This document shows positions 33,889 to 46,286 of a stretch of 64,000 bases of DNA, piece after piece (the first letter of the stretch is position 1; each line of letters opens with the position of its first letter). The notes below the pieces were generated by a model, which was not told the DNA's origin, did no database searches, and saw only the letters and a list, made by a program, of their open reading frames with translations. Position numbers and translations under genes: made by a program. Source of the stretch: Amia ocellicauda (lineage: Eukaryota; Chordata; Actinopteri; Amiiformes; Amiidae); the NCBI RefSeq assembly GCF_036373705.1, contig NC_089856.1, positions 3,481,501 through 3,545,500 of the forward strand, read 5' to 3'.

Positions 33889-36800
33889 TCACAGCAGCTC
33901 TGATTCGCAGATTCGCAGAGGGGAAAAAGGACAGAAGAATGGAAACAGCCTCTCACCGAATGTGTCTTTAAAGGTGTAGAGAGGTGTGCTGTCCCTGGGG
34001 TCAGAGAATGACACCTCCCCCCTGTCATAGTCCAGCTGCACTCTGATCTTCTGGGGTTTCCTCTTCACAGTGAGTCGTGTCTCTGGTGAGGTCAGTGCTG
34101 TGTATTCCCCTCCAAACAGACCCATAGTCCAGAATCCTGCTGCTGGGCTCACACTGAAGTCTCCTTTCTTGTTGCAGGATTCGTTGCTTACACCCAAACA
34201 CCAGGAAGATCCGTCCCCCACGTCAACATCCCAGCAGTGCATGCCTGAGCTGAACCCCTCAGAGCCCAGAACACACTCACACACATCAAACCTCTCTGGA
34301 TTGTCAGGAAGCTGCTGTATCTCAGCTCTGTCTTTCACACTGGTTAGATCCTCAGACAGTGAGAGACGGGGGGATGCTGTATTGGGGTCTAGAGTCACAG
34401 GAGCTGAAAGAGAAAGAGAGAAAGCATTAGAAATCAACACTGAGCTTCACACAGACAATCACACGTGTCTTACATATGCTGTAATGGAAGTTCAAATAAA
34501 TAAATACATCAATAAAAGATTAATGAAATAATACATGTAAAACATTGTAGCGTTAAGGGGGGGTATATTTTGATAGAACATTCTAGCTCTGAGCTGAAGC
34601 TCTGATCTAAAGAAGATTTAAGTTACCAGAATTCCTGAGCTCATCGACCCATAAACTGTTCTACATCAAAGTGGCAGTCTTGAGAGGATGGCATTGAGAA
34701 TGGGCCAAATGGCTTGGAATCCCTGCTGTGAAAATGTCTGGGGAATATGGCGTGGAGGTCATAAAACTCTTTGAAGTAGGCGAGAGCCAAAATCCCGAAA
34801 CAGAGCTACGAACCCAGGCCAACCGGCATTTCCAAAAGATGGCATGGATTGACATCAGTCATAAATCAAGCCTCCTCCAATAGGACACTGGGGGCTGAAA
34901 GCGAAGTCCACTCTCGCAAACTCAAGAACCTATCATCTATGATCTGACAGGCGTATAAAAGCTAGCGTATGGCATCTTTTGTTCTCTCTCTCACCCGAAT
35001 CAGTAATCCGCTGCCACAGCTCAACTTGTAGCTCTGTTGCCAGAACCGAAACCGGAAACCAACTAAGTCTTTGCCGGCAACAGAAGAGTTAAACTGGGAG
35101 AAGGAACTTTTAAAGGACTTTATTAAGTAAGGAACTTTAGAAACTGCACTGCCCGCCTGTACCCACCTGATCAGTGGAGTGTATGCAGCTGGTCGACTGC
35201 AATACAAAAGTGTTCAGTCATTTAAATAGCTATTGAGTCTTAAAAAACTTGACCCTTGGAACAAACAGGGCCCTGCTTTCCTCAAAGACTTTGTCTTCAA
35301 GTAACTACGGTGGAACCCTGCTTACAAAGAAGAATTTTGTGCACAACCTTGGAGCCTTCAAACCAGTGGAAAATCTGTTTGGAAAAGACTCTACTTTCGC
35401 GAAACCCCAACTTCCAGGTGCATCGACTGAGTGGAAGTTCTTGGACAAAGCCAAACCGGACTGCCTTTGTTCCAAACAACACGGACCTCGTGCCGTGTGC
35501 TTTTATTTGAGCCCGAAGACAGAGAGGCCTCTCTGTGACGAAGTTCAGATATGTTCAACAGTTTGGAGTTTATTATTCATGACATTTGAGAAATCAATTA
35601 GAAATGTTATTCTGTGAGTCATAAACTTTAGGATGTGTAATATAATTTAGTATTTTCTTAAATATAAATGTGTGCTGCATTAAACTGTTTTGTTTGACAA
35701 TTTTAGAAATAAAAATCAGGTTGCAGATCTCCCTAAACTAGTAGACGGGCTACTGGCCAAAGCCAGGGGGAATCCACTGGTCATGGTACACATTGGAACC
35801 AATGACATAGGAAAAGGTAGGACAGAGGTTCTGCAAGACAAATTTAAAGAGTTAGGAACAAAACTAAAGAGCAGAACCTCCACAGTAGTTTTCTCTGAAA
35901 TACTTCCGGTACCACATGCCAGGCCAGGGAGACAGGCAGAGATTAGAAAGTTTAACACGTGGTTGAAAGCTTGGTGTAGGGAAGAGGGGTTTAGGTTTAT
36001 GGAGCATTGGTCTTTCTTCTGGGATAGATGGGACCTGTACAAACCGGACGGTCTACATCTAAAGAGAAGGGGGGCTAATGCATTGGGAGAGCATATGTGC
36101 AGTGAAATTGAGAATCATTTAAACTAGGAACCAGGGGGGCAGGGAGCTCTGACAATGTGAGATGTTCCACCAAGGAAAGAAAACCAAGGGAAACTGCCAG
36201 TAGGAAAGTCCTGAAATGTTTGTACCTCAATGCCAGAAGTATAAGGAACAAGATGTTAGACTTGGAAGCCACAGTGCTGGCGTGTGACTATGATGTTGTA
36301 GGAGTGACAGAAACATGGCTTACAGAAAATGATGGGGATGAATACAAGTTGGAAGGATACACACAGTTTAGGAGAGACAGGCAAAATCAAAGAGGGGGTG
36401 GGGTAGCATTATATGTGAAAAATGACATTGAGGCAGAAGAACTTGTATTAGATCCCAGTAACAGAACAGAATCTTTGTGGGTCAAACTTTTGAACAAGAG
36501 ATCTGGAGGATTAGCGGTAGGGGTGTGTTACAGGCCACCAAACTCAGATATTCAGAAAGATGCTGCATTGTACAGTGTAATCAGGACTGCATGTAGCAAG
36601 GATGTGGCTGTTATAATGGGGGATTTCAATTTCCCAAACATAGACTGGGAAAGCCCAGTGGGGACTACAGAAGCAGAAATAGAAATGGTTGAGATGGTAA
36701 ATGACTGCTTTCTAACTCAATTTGTCAGGGAACCAACCAGAGAGAGAGCATGTATTGACTTGATCTTTTCAAATGACCAAGATAGAGTCAGGGGGACACT

Positions 36801-39800
36801 AGTTAGAGAACCAATGGCAAATTGTGATCACAATATGGTTAGCTTTGAGGCATTCCTTCAAAAAACAAGGTCCAAGTCTAAAACAATGGTCTACAATTTT
36901 AGAAAAGCAAACCATGAAGGTATGAGACGGCACTTAGAAGAGGTAAACTGGAGCCCATTGGATACAGAGTCAGTTGAAAATGGATGGGTATATTTTAAGA
37001 ATATACTACTTGAGGCTCAGGAGCAATTTGTACCAAAACTTAGCAAATTGAGGAACAAAAAACACTAGCCAAAATGGTTTAATAGAGGTATGCAAAAAAA
37101 AATAAAGAGGAAGAAAATGTTGTATAGCGTATACAAAAGGGATGGTGATGAGACAAAATACATAGAATATGTTGAGCTGCAAAGAGATCTTAAGAAAGGG
37201 ATCAGGAAAGCAAAGAGGGAAATAGAAAGAAACATAGCTCTTGGAGCTAAAACTAATATAAAGAGCTTTTTTCAATATTACAACAGCAAGCGGTCAATAA
37301 AGGAGGAAGTGAAACAGATAAAGGGCAAAAATGGAGGTATCTTGGAAAACAAACAAGATGTGGCAAATGTTCTAAATGAGTATTTCACAGAGGTTTTTAC
37401 AAAAAAAAAACAGATGACATGCCACAGGTTGACAATCAGTCCAGTCAAACCCTAGGAGAGATCAGGATAAATGAGGAGGAGGTACTAAAGGGACTAGCAG
37501 AATTAAAAACAAACAAATCACCTGGGCCAGATGGGATATTTCCAACATTACTTAAAGAAATGAGGGAAATTATTTATAGGCCGCTAACTCAATTATTCCA
37601 AATGACACTTAGAACAGGGGATGTGCCAACTGACTGGAAGACAGCAAGTGTCAAACCAATCCACAAGAAAGGGGACAAAACTGAGCCAGGAAATTACAGA
37701 CCAATCAGTCTCACCTGCATCACCTGTAAAAATAGAAAATAGAAGAGCATCTCAATGAAAACCATATTCTTGGAGAATAACATGGGTTTAGATGAGGCAG
37801 ATCATATCTTACTAACTTACTAAAATTTTTTGAACATGCAACTGCAGCTGTAGATCATGTGAAAGCATATGATATGATATACTTAGATTTCCAAAAAGCT
37901 TTGGATAAGGTTCCACACCAAAGACTGATCCTCAAATTGGAAGCTGTAGGCATTCAGGGTAATGTAAGTAGATGGATTATGACCTGGTTGATGTCTAGGA
38001 AACAGAGGGTGTCGATTAGAGGAGTCGCTTCTAACTGGAGTGAGGTTGTAGTTCCACAGGGATCAGTACTAGGGCCTGTGCTTTTTCTAATCTATATTAA
38101 TGATCTGGACTCTGGGATAGTTAGCAAACTTGTCACATTATCAGATGATACTAAAATAGGTGACTCAGCAGATACAATCTCGGCAGCACAGGCTTTTCCA
38201 AGGGACTTAGATAATATTCAGACGAAATTCAATGTGGACAAGTGCAAGGTATTACATGCAGATAATAAAAATGTCCACTATAATTACACTATGGGAGGAA
38301 TAGAACCAGATGAAGTAATGCATGAGAAAGACCTAGGAGTCTATGTGGACTCCTCACTTTCTCCATCCAAACATTGTGTGAAGCAATAAAAAAGGCAAAC
38401 AGAGTGTTAGGGTATATTGTCAAAAGTGTAGAATTTAAAACAAGGGAAGTGATGTTCAGACTGTACAATGCACTAGTTAGAGCTCATTTTGTGTAACGTT
38501 TTGAGTGTTATCATATGCGATTCCATGTTTTTTGATTTGGTCACGGAAGTGATTTGTATTTGATTTGTTGATCTTGAGTGAATTTTAATTATTTTTTCCC
38601 TTTTTGTATAATTAGTGTAGTGCTACATTTTATCTTTGTTTTTAATAAATTTGAGAATTGATATCTTTGGAATTGGTGTCTGCAATTGAGTTCTACAAGA
38701 TTCTAGGATTCTTGAAAAGGTGATACTTAAATTCACTTCTTTAACTGAAATTTATGAGTGTACCTTACGCTACAACATCTTCATAGAAATAGTACATTAA
38801 AATACATTTCTGGTATTGTTGAAGAATTGCATGACTTCCCCTGTGTGTCTGTGTAATCAAGGTCACTGTCTCACGGTCTTACTGTGCCATAGTTCAACCC
38901 TGATACCTAGAAGAACAGGGTCTGATAAGAACCAGACATGTGGGCCTGTAATCTTTCTCTCCTGTCTGGTCTGCATGAAATGCCTGTAACTTGTAACTTC
39001 TTTGAGACTCTGTGCTGAGACTGCCTTGGTGTTAGACTTTTATCTGGCAAAATGCTGCTCAGTGTTGCTCCTGTATTGTGAAAGTCTGTAAATCCCCCTC
39101 CCCCCTTGTGGCCCTGCCCCCAGTACTCACTGTAGTGAACAATCCCCAGCATCTTCTCCCACACTCTGTACTTCAGAGAGCCCAGGTGCTGGGCAACATC
39201 TATCAGCGCTCCTGAAACCCCCTCTGGATCCTGCACTGCGCACTGGGCTCTGCAATAATATTCAGGAGTCAGGGCTGCTGTGGCTCTGGATTCAATACAA
39301 TAGAAAAGAGGAAGACGGGCTGGAGTTCATATACCTGCTCTTTGTCTTCTTGTAGTTCTGGAAAACAACAACATGACCGGTTACTAAATATTAGAACATA
39401 AGAACATAAGAAAGTTTACAAACGAGAGGAGGCCATTCGACCCATCATGCTAGTTTGGTGTCCATTAATATCTAAGTGATCCAAGGATCCTATCCAGTCT
39501 ATTTTTAAATGTTACCAAACTTTCAGTTTCTACCACATCGCTGGGTAGTTTATTCCAGATTGTGACAACTCTCTGTGTAAAGAAGTGTCTCCTGTTTTCC
39601 GTTTTGAATGCCTTGAAGCCCAATTTCCATTTGTGTCCCTGGGTGCATGTGTCCCTGCTGATCTGGAAAAGCTCCTCTGGTTTGATGTGGTCGATGCCCT
39701 TCATGATGTTGAAGACTTGGATCAAGTCCCCACGTAGTCTCCTCTGTTCCAGGTGAAAAGGTTCAGGTCCTCAGTCTCTCAGTAGGACTTTCCCTTCAGA

Positions 39801-42357
39801 CCTGGAATAAGTCTGGTTGCTCCTCTGAACTGCCTCTAGAGCAGCGATATCTTTCTTGAAGTGTGGAGCCCAGAACTGTCCACAGTATCCAGATGAGCTC
39901 TAACTAGTGCATTGTACAGTCTGAACATCACTGCCCTTGTTCTCAATTCTACACTTTTGACAATATACCCTAACATTGTGTTTGCCTTTTTTATATTTTT
40001 TATATATATTGACACACAAACACTGACATGAGTCTTTGAATGTGATTGAGCAGTGATGTCAGTCTGCATTCAGAAGACTATTGTCACAGAGTAAACAGTC
40101 CTCACCTGCAGAAATGATATGTCTTCAGCGCCCATCTCCTGCTCTAGGGCTCTGATTGTGTCTGAAAGAGATGATATCTTTCTTGTCAAGTTCTCAATCT
40201 TCTCCTTCATCATGCCACTCTTCTTCTCCTCTTCCTCCCTCAGTGCAGCTATCCTGGCTGCCTCTTCATCTCGTAAAAACTGGTGAAGTTTCTCAAACTC
40301 CTCCTTTATCTGCCTCTCTGTCTGCTGGGCCTGGGTCTGCAATGGAAAACATAGAGAGCACTTTGATTATGTCAGTGTGTCATCTTTAGACAGGTTTATT
40401 GTGGCAGGATTACCTTAATGTGTTCTGCGGTTTGATCACAGGTTGTTTTCACTTTATTGAAGGCTTTCAGCTTCTTCTGCAGGGGCTTCAGTGCAGTCTT
40501 GAATTCCTCCTGGAATGAAATGACAGAGTTGACACTACTGGAGAAACACACTGACAACAGGCTGCCGTACCAACACAGACAATACAAAAGCACCTGCACA
40601 GAGAGAGGGTAATGAAAGAGAAAATTGAAAATACATAACAGTGCCAACATAAATACAATTAACCTGTGTATAACTTAACAATGATTTGAAGTGGATAAAC
40701 AATTTCAGTTTGTGAAGAAACCCTTTTAAAGGACGAAAATGGCAGCGCAGGAGTTGTGTTGCAAATGGAAAATAAGTATTTTTTCAGGCCAGCCCAGAAG
40801 AACAACAGAGCGAACGCGAATCAGTCTCGTGCTCAACCAGCTTTCTTACAGTTCTCTTCCGGGTTTTACATTTTATACAGCAGTAAACAAAAGGTGAATA
40901 ATGTCCAATCAGCAGAGGGCAGTGTCCCGGATGTGCATGTGGATTGGCTCAGCCCTCGCTTCTCTACTTCCTCTTCTTCCTTTGGAGTGTAGAGTTACGA
41001 AGCAGCGGGGGTGACGTCACTGTTTCCTCCGCAAAGCATTCTGGGATGCGCAAAGGACTGTGGGGGAGAGAGTGGTTCGACGTGTTTTGCACGTGGAACT
41101 AGACAAAGAGAAAAGAGGCTGTGCAGGAGGAGGAAGAGTTGTTCCACGTGTTTTACAAATGGAACCAGAAAAGTGGGTGTGCAGGGGGAGAGAGACAGAC
41201 AGACAGAACTATACAACAACATTTTACATATTCCATTCGAATAAATATATATACATATTCATATACATTTTAATATTTATGCAGAGCTGTCATTTATTGT
41301 ATTTTAATGTGACCTCATCTCTTTCTTCTTAATGGTTCTTTCTCTTCATTAAAATCACTTAATTAATTTGGAATGTAGCTGGTGATACAAGTAGAAACTC
41401 CATGAATACACACTGCAGTAATAAACCAGAGAGGGTGTGCCCCCATGTGATCCAGTGTCCCAGTGTTTCCATCACCTGCGGCTCCCTGACTAACCCAGAT
41501 ATCTTTAAATCCTAATCCGGACTCTAGGACAGAACTCGCTGTAACAGGTTTAACATAAAACACAGACTGGATTATCTTAGTGCTCAACTGCACACAACTG
41601 TGTAAGAACTGGAATATAAACTGTGTGGAAAACTACAAGATTATTATTTCAGAAGAGTGAATAAATGTAGATTAAAAGCATTAAATGTAAATATGTCAAA
41701 CTTCAATTTGCTGAAGAAGACATGGCACACACTAAAATGAGGAAAACTGCTTTCATCGTTAAATTAGTCAAATACATTAGGTGCCCTTGTGAATAGTCGA
41801 GAGGCCTGAAGAGATCTTATCCGATGTGTTAAACTATATTGAGCGTCTCAGTACAGGGCTCTACGAACAGTGTATTATTACACAGACACACAATAAGAGG
41901 ACTGACAGCTCATTAAACCAATGAAAAACTATTTTTAATACAGTGATCTTACCTTCCGATCCAGCACAGCCTCCTCTGTGGGACAGAACTTATGATTCTT
42001 ATGTTTTCTTGAAGTGAGACAATCAACACAGAGCAGCTCTTGATCCTCCAGACAGAAGAGCTTCAGTGTCTCTCTGTGCAGACTGCAGAGCGCTGCACTC
42101 CCTGCTGGGGGTCTCTGACTTCTCTCCTTTAAGAAGGACTCACACAGATTCTTTAAAACACGGTTGATGGGAGGACTGTCCTTAGAAGACCTTCTCCTGC
42201 ACACTGGACATTCCCGAGAGCCCTTCTGTGCCCAGTACTGCTCCAGACAGGCTTTACAGAAGCTGTGGCTGCATGTCAGTATTACAGGATCCTTGTAGAT
42301 GTCATAGCACACAGGACAGGAGAGATCCTCTTCCATTTCAGAAGGTCTTGCTGCCAT
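33889..42357 (-). CDS. TRIM E3 ubiquitin ligase, complete, TE-swollen introns
   Basis: Six exons with intact splice sites: 41953-42357, 40414-40509, 40106-40336, 39335-39357, 39131-39249, 33889-34403, giving 1,389 nt or 462 residues. Exon sizes match the gene at 20081 except the last. [31 protein letters not shown]-box: [20 protein letters not shown]. Coiled coil in exons 2-3. B30.2 from HYTPVTLDPN to [14 protein letters not shown], ending CESELL and not [10 protein letters not shown], because the 3' sequence differs. Intron 5 is 4.7 kb with the TGTAGCG element and a CR1 LINE inside it. Intron 3 (39358-40105) holds a CR1 3' end, and intron 1 holds an 840-bp insertion with promoter-like motifs. 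All are absent from the sister gene. The role as a ubiquitin ligase of innate immunity is inferred from the family. Confidence 0.92.
35718..36127 (+). pseudogene. CR1 ORF1, SGNH/GDSL esterase domain (N-truncated)
   Basis: The frame starting in LTR sequence at 35690 becomes LINE at about 35718 and ends at the stop at 36125-36127. [10 protein letters not shown]-like sequence ([16 protein letters not shown]) is the GxND block of SGNH hydrolases. [19 protein letters not shown] carries the C-terminal D-x2-H catalytic pair. The N-terminal block with the catalytic serine is missing because the copy is 5' truncated. CR1-family ORF1 proteins are known to carry esterases of this fold, thought to act on lipids during retrotransposition. 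Confidence 0.8.
36157..38388 (+). pseudogene. CR1 ORF2, endonuclease and reverse transcriptase, broken
   Basis: The APE-type endonuclease covers 36210-36850: [48 protein letters not shown]. There is a premature TAG at 37066. The frame continues to an A10 run near 37400, where it shifts. The RT follows: [29 protein letters not shown], then after another break at 37742 [23 protein letters not shown] and the catalytic box as LSDDT in place of FADDT, with the two aspartates kept. It ends near 38388 as [12 protein letters not shown]. At least three lesions, so inactive. Confidence 0.88.
39392..40010 (-). mobile_element. CR1 LINE 3' end in TRIM intron 3
   Basis: Minus strand: [20 protein letters not shown], then [20 protein letters not shown] and [14 protein letters not shown]. 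The 3' UTR follows, ending in the octamer-like repeat ttatgttcttatgttct at 39392. The sister intron reads ggttactagatattgacacac without it. The target duplication is about atatt. The same family as the CR1 at 35718. Confidence 0.85.
40562..41400. mobile_element. Insertion in intron 1 with promoter-like motifs
   Basis: The sister intron at about 22060 reads cactgacaacagg into cactgcacactgcag, while here about 840 bp intervene. It contains GATTGG (inverted CCAAT) near 40943, a full CRE TGACGTCA at 41012-41019, and two imperfect tandem copies of a roughly 60-bp unit with CACGTG-type E-boxes (41070-41185). No ends or ORF were recognised. It could be an LTR fragment. Confidence 0.5.
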
Positions 42358-42419
42358 TTCTCCACAGAGCTCCAGCCCGTCCTGCTCTCAGTAATGACTT
42401 CTGATCCCAGTCTGAGATT

Positions 42420-42434
42420 TACTTTCACTTTCAC
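42420..42434 (-). promoter_or_regulatory. ISRE/IRF-like element of the TRIM gene at 33889
   Basis: On the minus strand GGTGAAAGTGAAAGT, about 64 bp above the ATG at 42357, equivalent in position to the box at 23373. Upstream sequence diverges between the two genes right beyond this box, so the duplicated segment ends there. Confidence 0.7.
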
Positions 42435-42479
42435 CAACTTCTTTTTGTACTGGAGGGTAAAATGACCTGCCGTTCAAAT

Positions 42480-44390
42480 AATCACAGCCAGTATATATTT
42501 AGATTTGTCTTCTTTCAATTAGACCATTTGCAATTCTGTTTTCAAAGAGTTTTATATACTTGAACACGCAGAACAGAACTAAGACTAATAAATGTCAGCG
42601 AAGAAATCAAAGTCCACATTGCCTCTTCCTGATGGGCTCACCTGAGGTTTAGAGCTACAGCTTCCTGTGGCCGAATCTCAGGAGGAAGTGAGTGGAGACA
42701 AAGTACAGAGTCCAACTATGCTTTGCATCCTTCCTCCTGATTGTGTCTATAAACCCATTTTTGCTCTAGTTCATTAATTAATTTTAAAATCAGTACACAG
42801 AGGATTACACTTTTCTGAACATGCCACGTTTATTAATTTATAGAATTTAAAGAACAGGTTTGAAAAATAATTGTAGTTTTACTACACTAAAGCTTTGCCA
42901 GGGAGTCCTTCTCAGAGCTCAATGACTGCCTCTTGAGCAGAGCATGTGTGACACCAGTGAGGAAGCAAGTAGGCAGAGGAGATCAAAATCTCATTAAGTA
43001 GTCACAGCAGTGAGATCTCCCCACACTCACTGGGCTCCAAACCTCACTGAAATCAGGGAGACAGGGGGCGTCACCACTGAACCAGAGCACCCACACAATA
43101 AATCCACTGCTATAGCCATTATGAACACTGCTAGGCAATAAGCCCCTCATCTTTCTCATGACCACAAGGAGGAACTCTTCATATGGAGTAAACTTCTACT
43201 CACAAATCAATAGATTTACATCATGTCGAGCTCACTGGTCACATTTAAAAGGCTTGAGAAATTATATTTTGTTGCTTTGATTTTCTTACCAATATCCCCA
43301 ATCCCCTCTATCTCAGCTCCCACTGTCACACTGCCCAGTCCCCCAGGCACCAGGCCAGCAACAGATAACACTATTGAGCAGCAAACCAGGGATGCCCTAG
43401 ATGAGCCGACCTCATAGAGCCCTGATAGAGCTCAGCCAATCCTGGACCTCAAATGGAAACTTCTGATCAATCAGCGAAGGTACAGCCTGGCAGGATCTGC
43501 ACACTGTTTGACTCACACTGCCCTCCAGGGGAAGGTCATGTCAGTTGAAATAAAAATACATATTTGTGCAATTGTACATGATTTTGTGAGTATAGTTTGG
43601 TTTTACATGAATATAACATACATATCAAATAACTCTGTGGTTGAATGAAAAAAACATCAATCCAGGGCCTCCCAACCCCCTTAAACAGAAGTATTTACAA
43701 GTTGCCAAAGACAGAGACAGGAGAGTACAGGTGAGATGCAGCCATCTTGTTGTTTGACTAGTTTCAGTTTAAGTTTGCCTTAATTGAAGTTGGAATTATC
43801 TGTAGTTTGCCTAAATTGAAGTCAATTCAGTTCAGCCGCTGAGCTGGTGAAAGTAAATAGGTTGTAGATAGGAGATTTAGTCAAGGACTAGCAGGAATTT
43901 TGTTGCCCCAGGTGGGGCCAGTTAGCTGTGGATTGGGGGCAGGTGGACAAAAGCTACTTAAAGCAACTGTTGAGAAAGAGCTAATCTTCCCAGCTCCTCG
44001 CTTTTGCCACGTTCAGCTTCGCCAGTCATACCTGGCGCTTCATGCTTGGCAAGAAATGTGGCCATTGCCTGTCTGCTTCTTTCGTTTACTTTTCCTCTCT
44101 GTCCCCTGGCTTTTCTTTGTTGAGCCCCTGATTTTTGCCTTTGCTGAGGCACTTTGCCTCGCTGGTCAGTCCCGCTTCACAGGAGCTGCTCGATGCACAG
44201 CGCGTGTTCCGCACCTCTGACTGGACAAGTGCTGCGACCGCACCATTTTCACAATAATGGGGGATGGGGTATCACATGACAAGTTGAAATGTGTTTTAAT
44301 GATAACAATACATTTATTTATCATGTAAATACATATACATTCTATATTCAGTGATATAAGTCAGTATGTAAATTGTTGTACTTGATCCCA
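42480..44390. other. No gene recognised
   Basis: Mixed sequence without conserved domains on either strand. The ORFs at 42983, 43223 and 43900 show no recognisable motif and are probably chance. Confidence 0.35.
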
Positions 44391-44391
44391 T

Positions 44392-46165
44392 TTAAGGGTC
44401 AACCATAGACATTTGCATGGGCCCCCCTGGGCCTTTGACCCCCCCTGACGGCGGGCCTGGCTGTACATATGCTGCACACCACATCAGCTGAGCAAAGATG
44501 GGCATGCCAGCATTATCGCTCAGGTGAACCCCGTCAGCGCACCACAGATCTGAGTTCCAAGCAGGGAAGTGTTCCACAGTGGAGAGGACCCGAAAGGTAT
44601 CAACAAGAAATCATGAGGAATCGAACTGCCTATTTATTTTGTGGTAAAATAATAGAGAAATGCATGCCCGTAGACGGGGGTTCGGGTAGTTCGAACGACC
44701 CCCGCCCCCCTCACTGCCAAAGGTCCAGAATTTAAGTCAGTTTTTTTTATGTTCATTAATATCATCCTTTACAGGAGTATTACATGCGCAGCAACCGAGG
44801 TTATGCACTCATAGCAAAATCTGTGAGGCCAACGACATCCACCTGGATAGTGAGTATGGAGCGAAAAGAGCAGGCAGCAGCGTCATTGTCGCAGAATATT
44901 GAACGTATGTTCAAAAAGACTGCCAAACAGGGTAAGCTTGTTATATTTACTACCTAACCTAACAGTTGAGATAGCTAACGCTTGCTACGTGCTAGCTAAC
45001 AGTCGTCAACCCCACAGGAGCAGAAGGTTTTCACTCGTGTGTGTCTGTGTCTGTCAGGATTACGCAAAAACTACAAGACCGATTATCACAAAACTCAGTG
45101 GAGGGGTGTAGCATGTGTCAAGTCAATTCTGACCATGATCCGTTCAGTGGAACCAGCTAGCAACAGTGACCGATTCAGAAGGTTTTTACCCTGAATATGT
45201 GTGATGTGTGTTCCTCTGTGTCAGTGCTCCATTCACACGTGTGTGTGTGTGTGTTTGGACTGAAAAAGGTGGTACAAGCAATTTGACAACACTGTAGTAA
45301 ATATTTTTGGTGCATCAAAAAGTGTGCTCATTAAGATACCAGCAGACAAGCTAATCCAGCACAAATTAGTGCATAAAAAGTCACCAAAATGAAATATTTG
45401 AACCTCATAATTAAATACAAAATGAGGGGAAAAACGGCAAAAATGTCCACTTAAAAAAAAAAAGAACCCCCCCTTCCACTAGGCTGGCTACGGGCCTGCA
45501 ATGGGTGACAGAATACACAGGATTTCAGACTCCGCAAAGATTCAGAGAATACCATTTCACACATACCGTATCTTCTTGCTGGCCGCAATCCGGTGGTACT
45601 CTTAGCACAGCAAATCTTGGTGTTCCACCCCACAGTAAGGCGCCTTTGTAATTAAGAATAGGTCATGAATGAGGGGTGTGCTATGAAAAACACTCCTCTG
45701 TGTAGTTTAAATCAGTGTACTACTATATAGATTAGTCTTTCAGTTTCACTTGGTTTCAGTTAGTGTTATCAGGAAAATAAAAAATGTATAAATATATTAT
45801 TTAAAAATACATCTGATTTTCAATAAAAGCAAAACAAACAGTGATGGTAGAGGGTCATTTTCATTAGACAAGAACACAGCACCACTCTTATTAAGGTTAT
45901 TACCTTATTCCATCTGCTCTGCACTGACTGGATAAGACAGGCGAAATCTTTCCCTGCTTCTTCGATGGTATTTCTCTGGGTGATGTTGTTCCCTGGAGCA
46001 AGTCTGGCTGTTTGACCATGGTGGTGCTCAGCGCTTCCTGGCGGAGTATCAACACACAGGCACCTGGAGTGCAGCTGAATCCAAAGTCAAGGTCACTGTC
46101 TGGCATCTTGACATGACCATCGACGACTCCTCAGGAGGGAATCTCCAATAACCATCACAAACTGA
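44392..46165 (-). pseudogene. Scattered SGNH-hydrolase relic of a transposable element
   Basis: On the minus strand the first SGNH block VMVIGDSLLR lies at about 46160-46125. It is followed by an open stretch to 45900, where LRQEALSTTM is readable. The last block, DLWCADGVHLSDNAG, with the D-x2-H catalytic pair, lies at about 44560-44500. Intervening pieces near 45633-45451 (RRYGMCEMVF) are frameshifted and separated by other sequence. SGNH domains occur in ORF1 of CR1-like LINEs and in Ngaro-type elements, but this sequence differs clearly from the CR1 esterase at 35718. It is a relic, not a working gene. Confidence 0.55.
44856..44931 (+). other. Possible first exon of a TE-derived gene
   Basis: ATG followed by MERKEQAAASLSQNIERMFK and KTAKQ, ending at a strong donor gtaagc. 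The basic, heptad-like start resembles N-termini of hAT-type zinc-finger transposase genes in fish. No following exon was found, so this is weak. Confidence 0.25.
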
Positions 46166-46286
46166 ATTGTGTGTGTGTGTGTGTATATATGTATATATGT
46201 GTATGTAATAAAATGAATGTATAATATTCTTTACAAACCTTTGAAGTCGTGTCGTGGAGATTCTGTGTCCGGTCCCCCAAAATTGC

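Larger units (their letters stand above)
35718..38489 (+). mobile_element. CR1-clade LINE, truncated at both ends
   Basis: Holds the C-terminal part of ORF1 (esterase domain) followed by ORF2 with endonuclease and reverse transcriptase, all on the plus strand. It stops in the RT C-terminus ([11 protein letters not shown]) with no 3' UTR. The missing 3' portion is seen in another copy at 39392-40010. Confidence 0.85.
34546..38774. mobile_element. TGTAGCG...CGCTACA element, copy 3, hosting a CR1 LINE
   Basis: Flanked by the duplication ACAT (34542-34545 and 38775-38778). The sister intron in the gene at 20081 has an uninterrupted site at about 20740 (gtaaaac, ttcttcatag). The left part runs to about 35717 and the right part resumes at about 38490. 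Relative to copy 2 about 330 bp are missing where the CR1 lies, so the CR1 came with a deletion. A TATA box is at about 34953. Confidence 0.85.

Noticed and set aside
44676-44710. Palindromic gggggttcgggtagttcgaacgac-like region (written in part) considered as a tRNA or SINE promoter
   Set aside because: The ttcgaa core resembles a B box, but no A box, acceptor stem or repeat copies could be matched.
45040-45170. Stretch around aaaactacaagaccgattat, seen as a possible dispersed repeat
   Set aside because: It looks familiar from repetitive DNA of several animals, but I could not define ends or family from the sequence alone.
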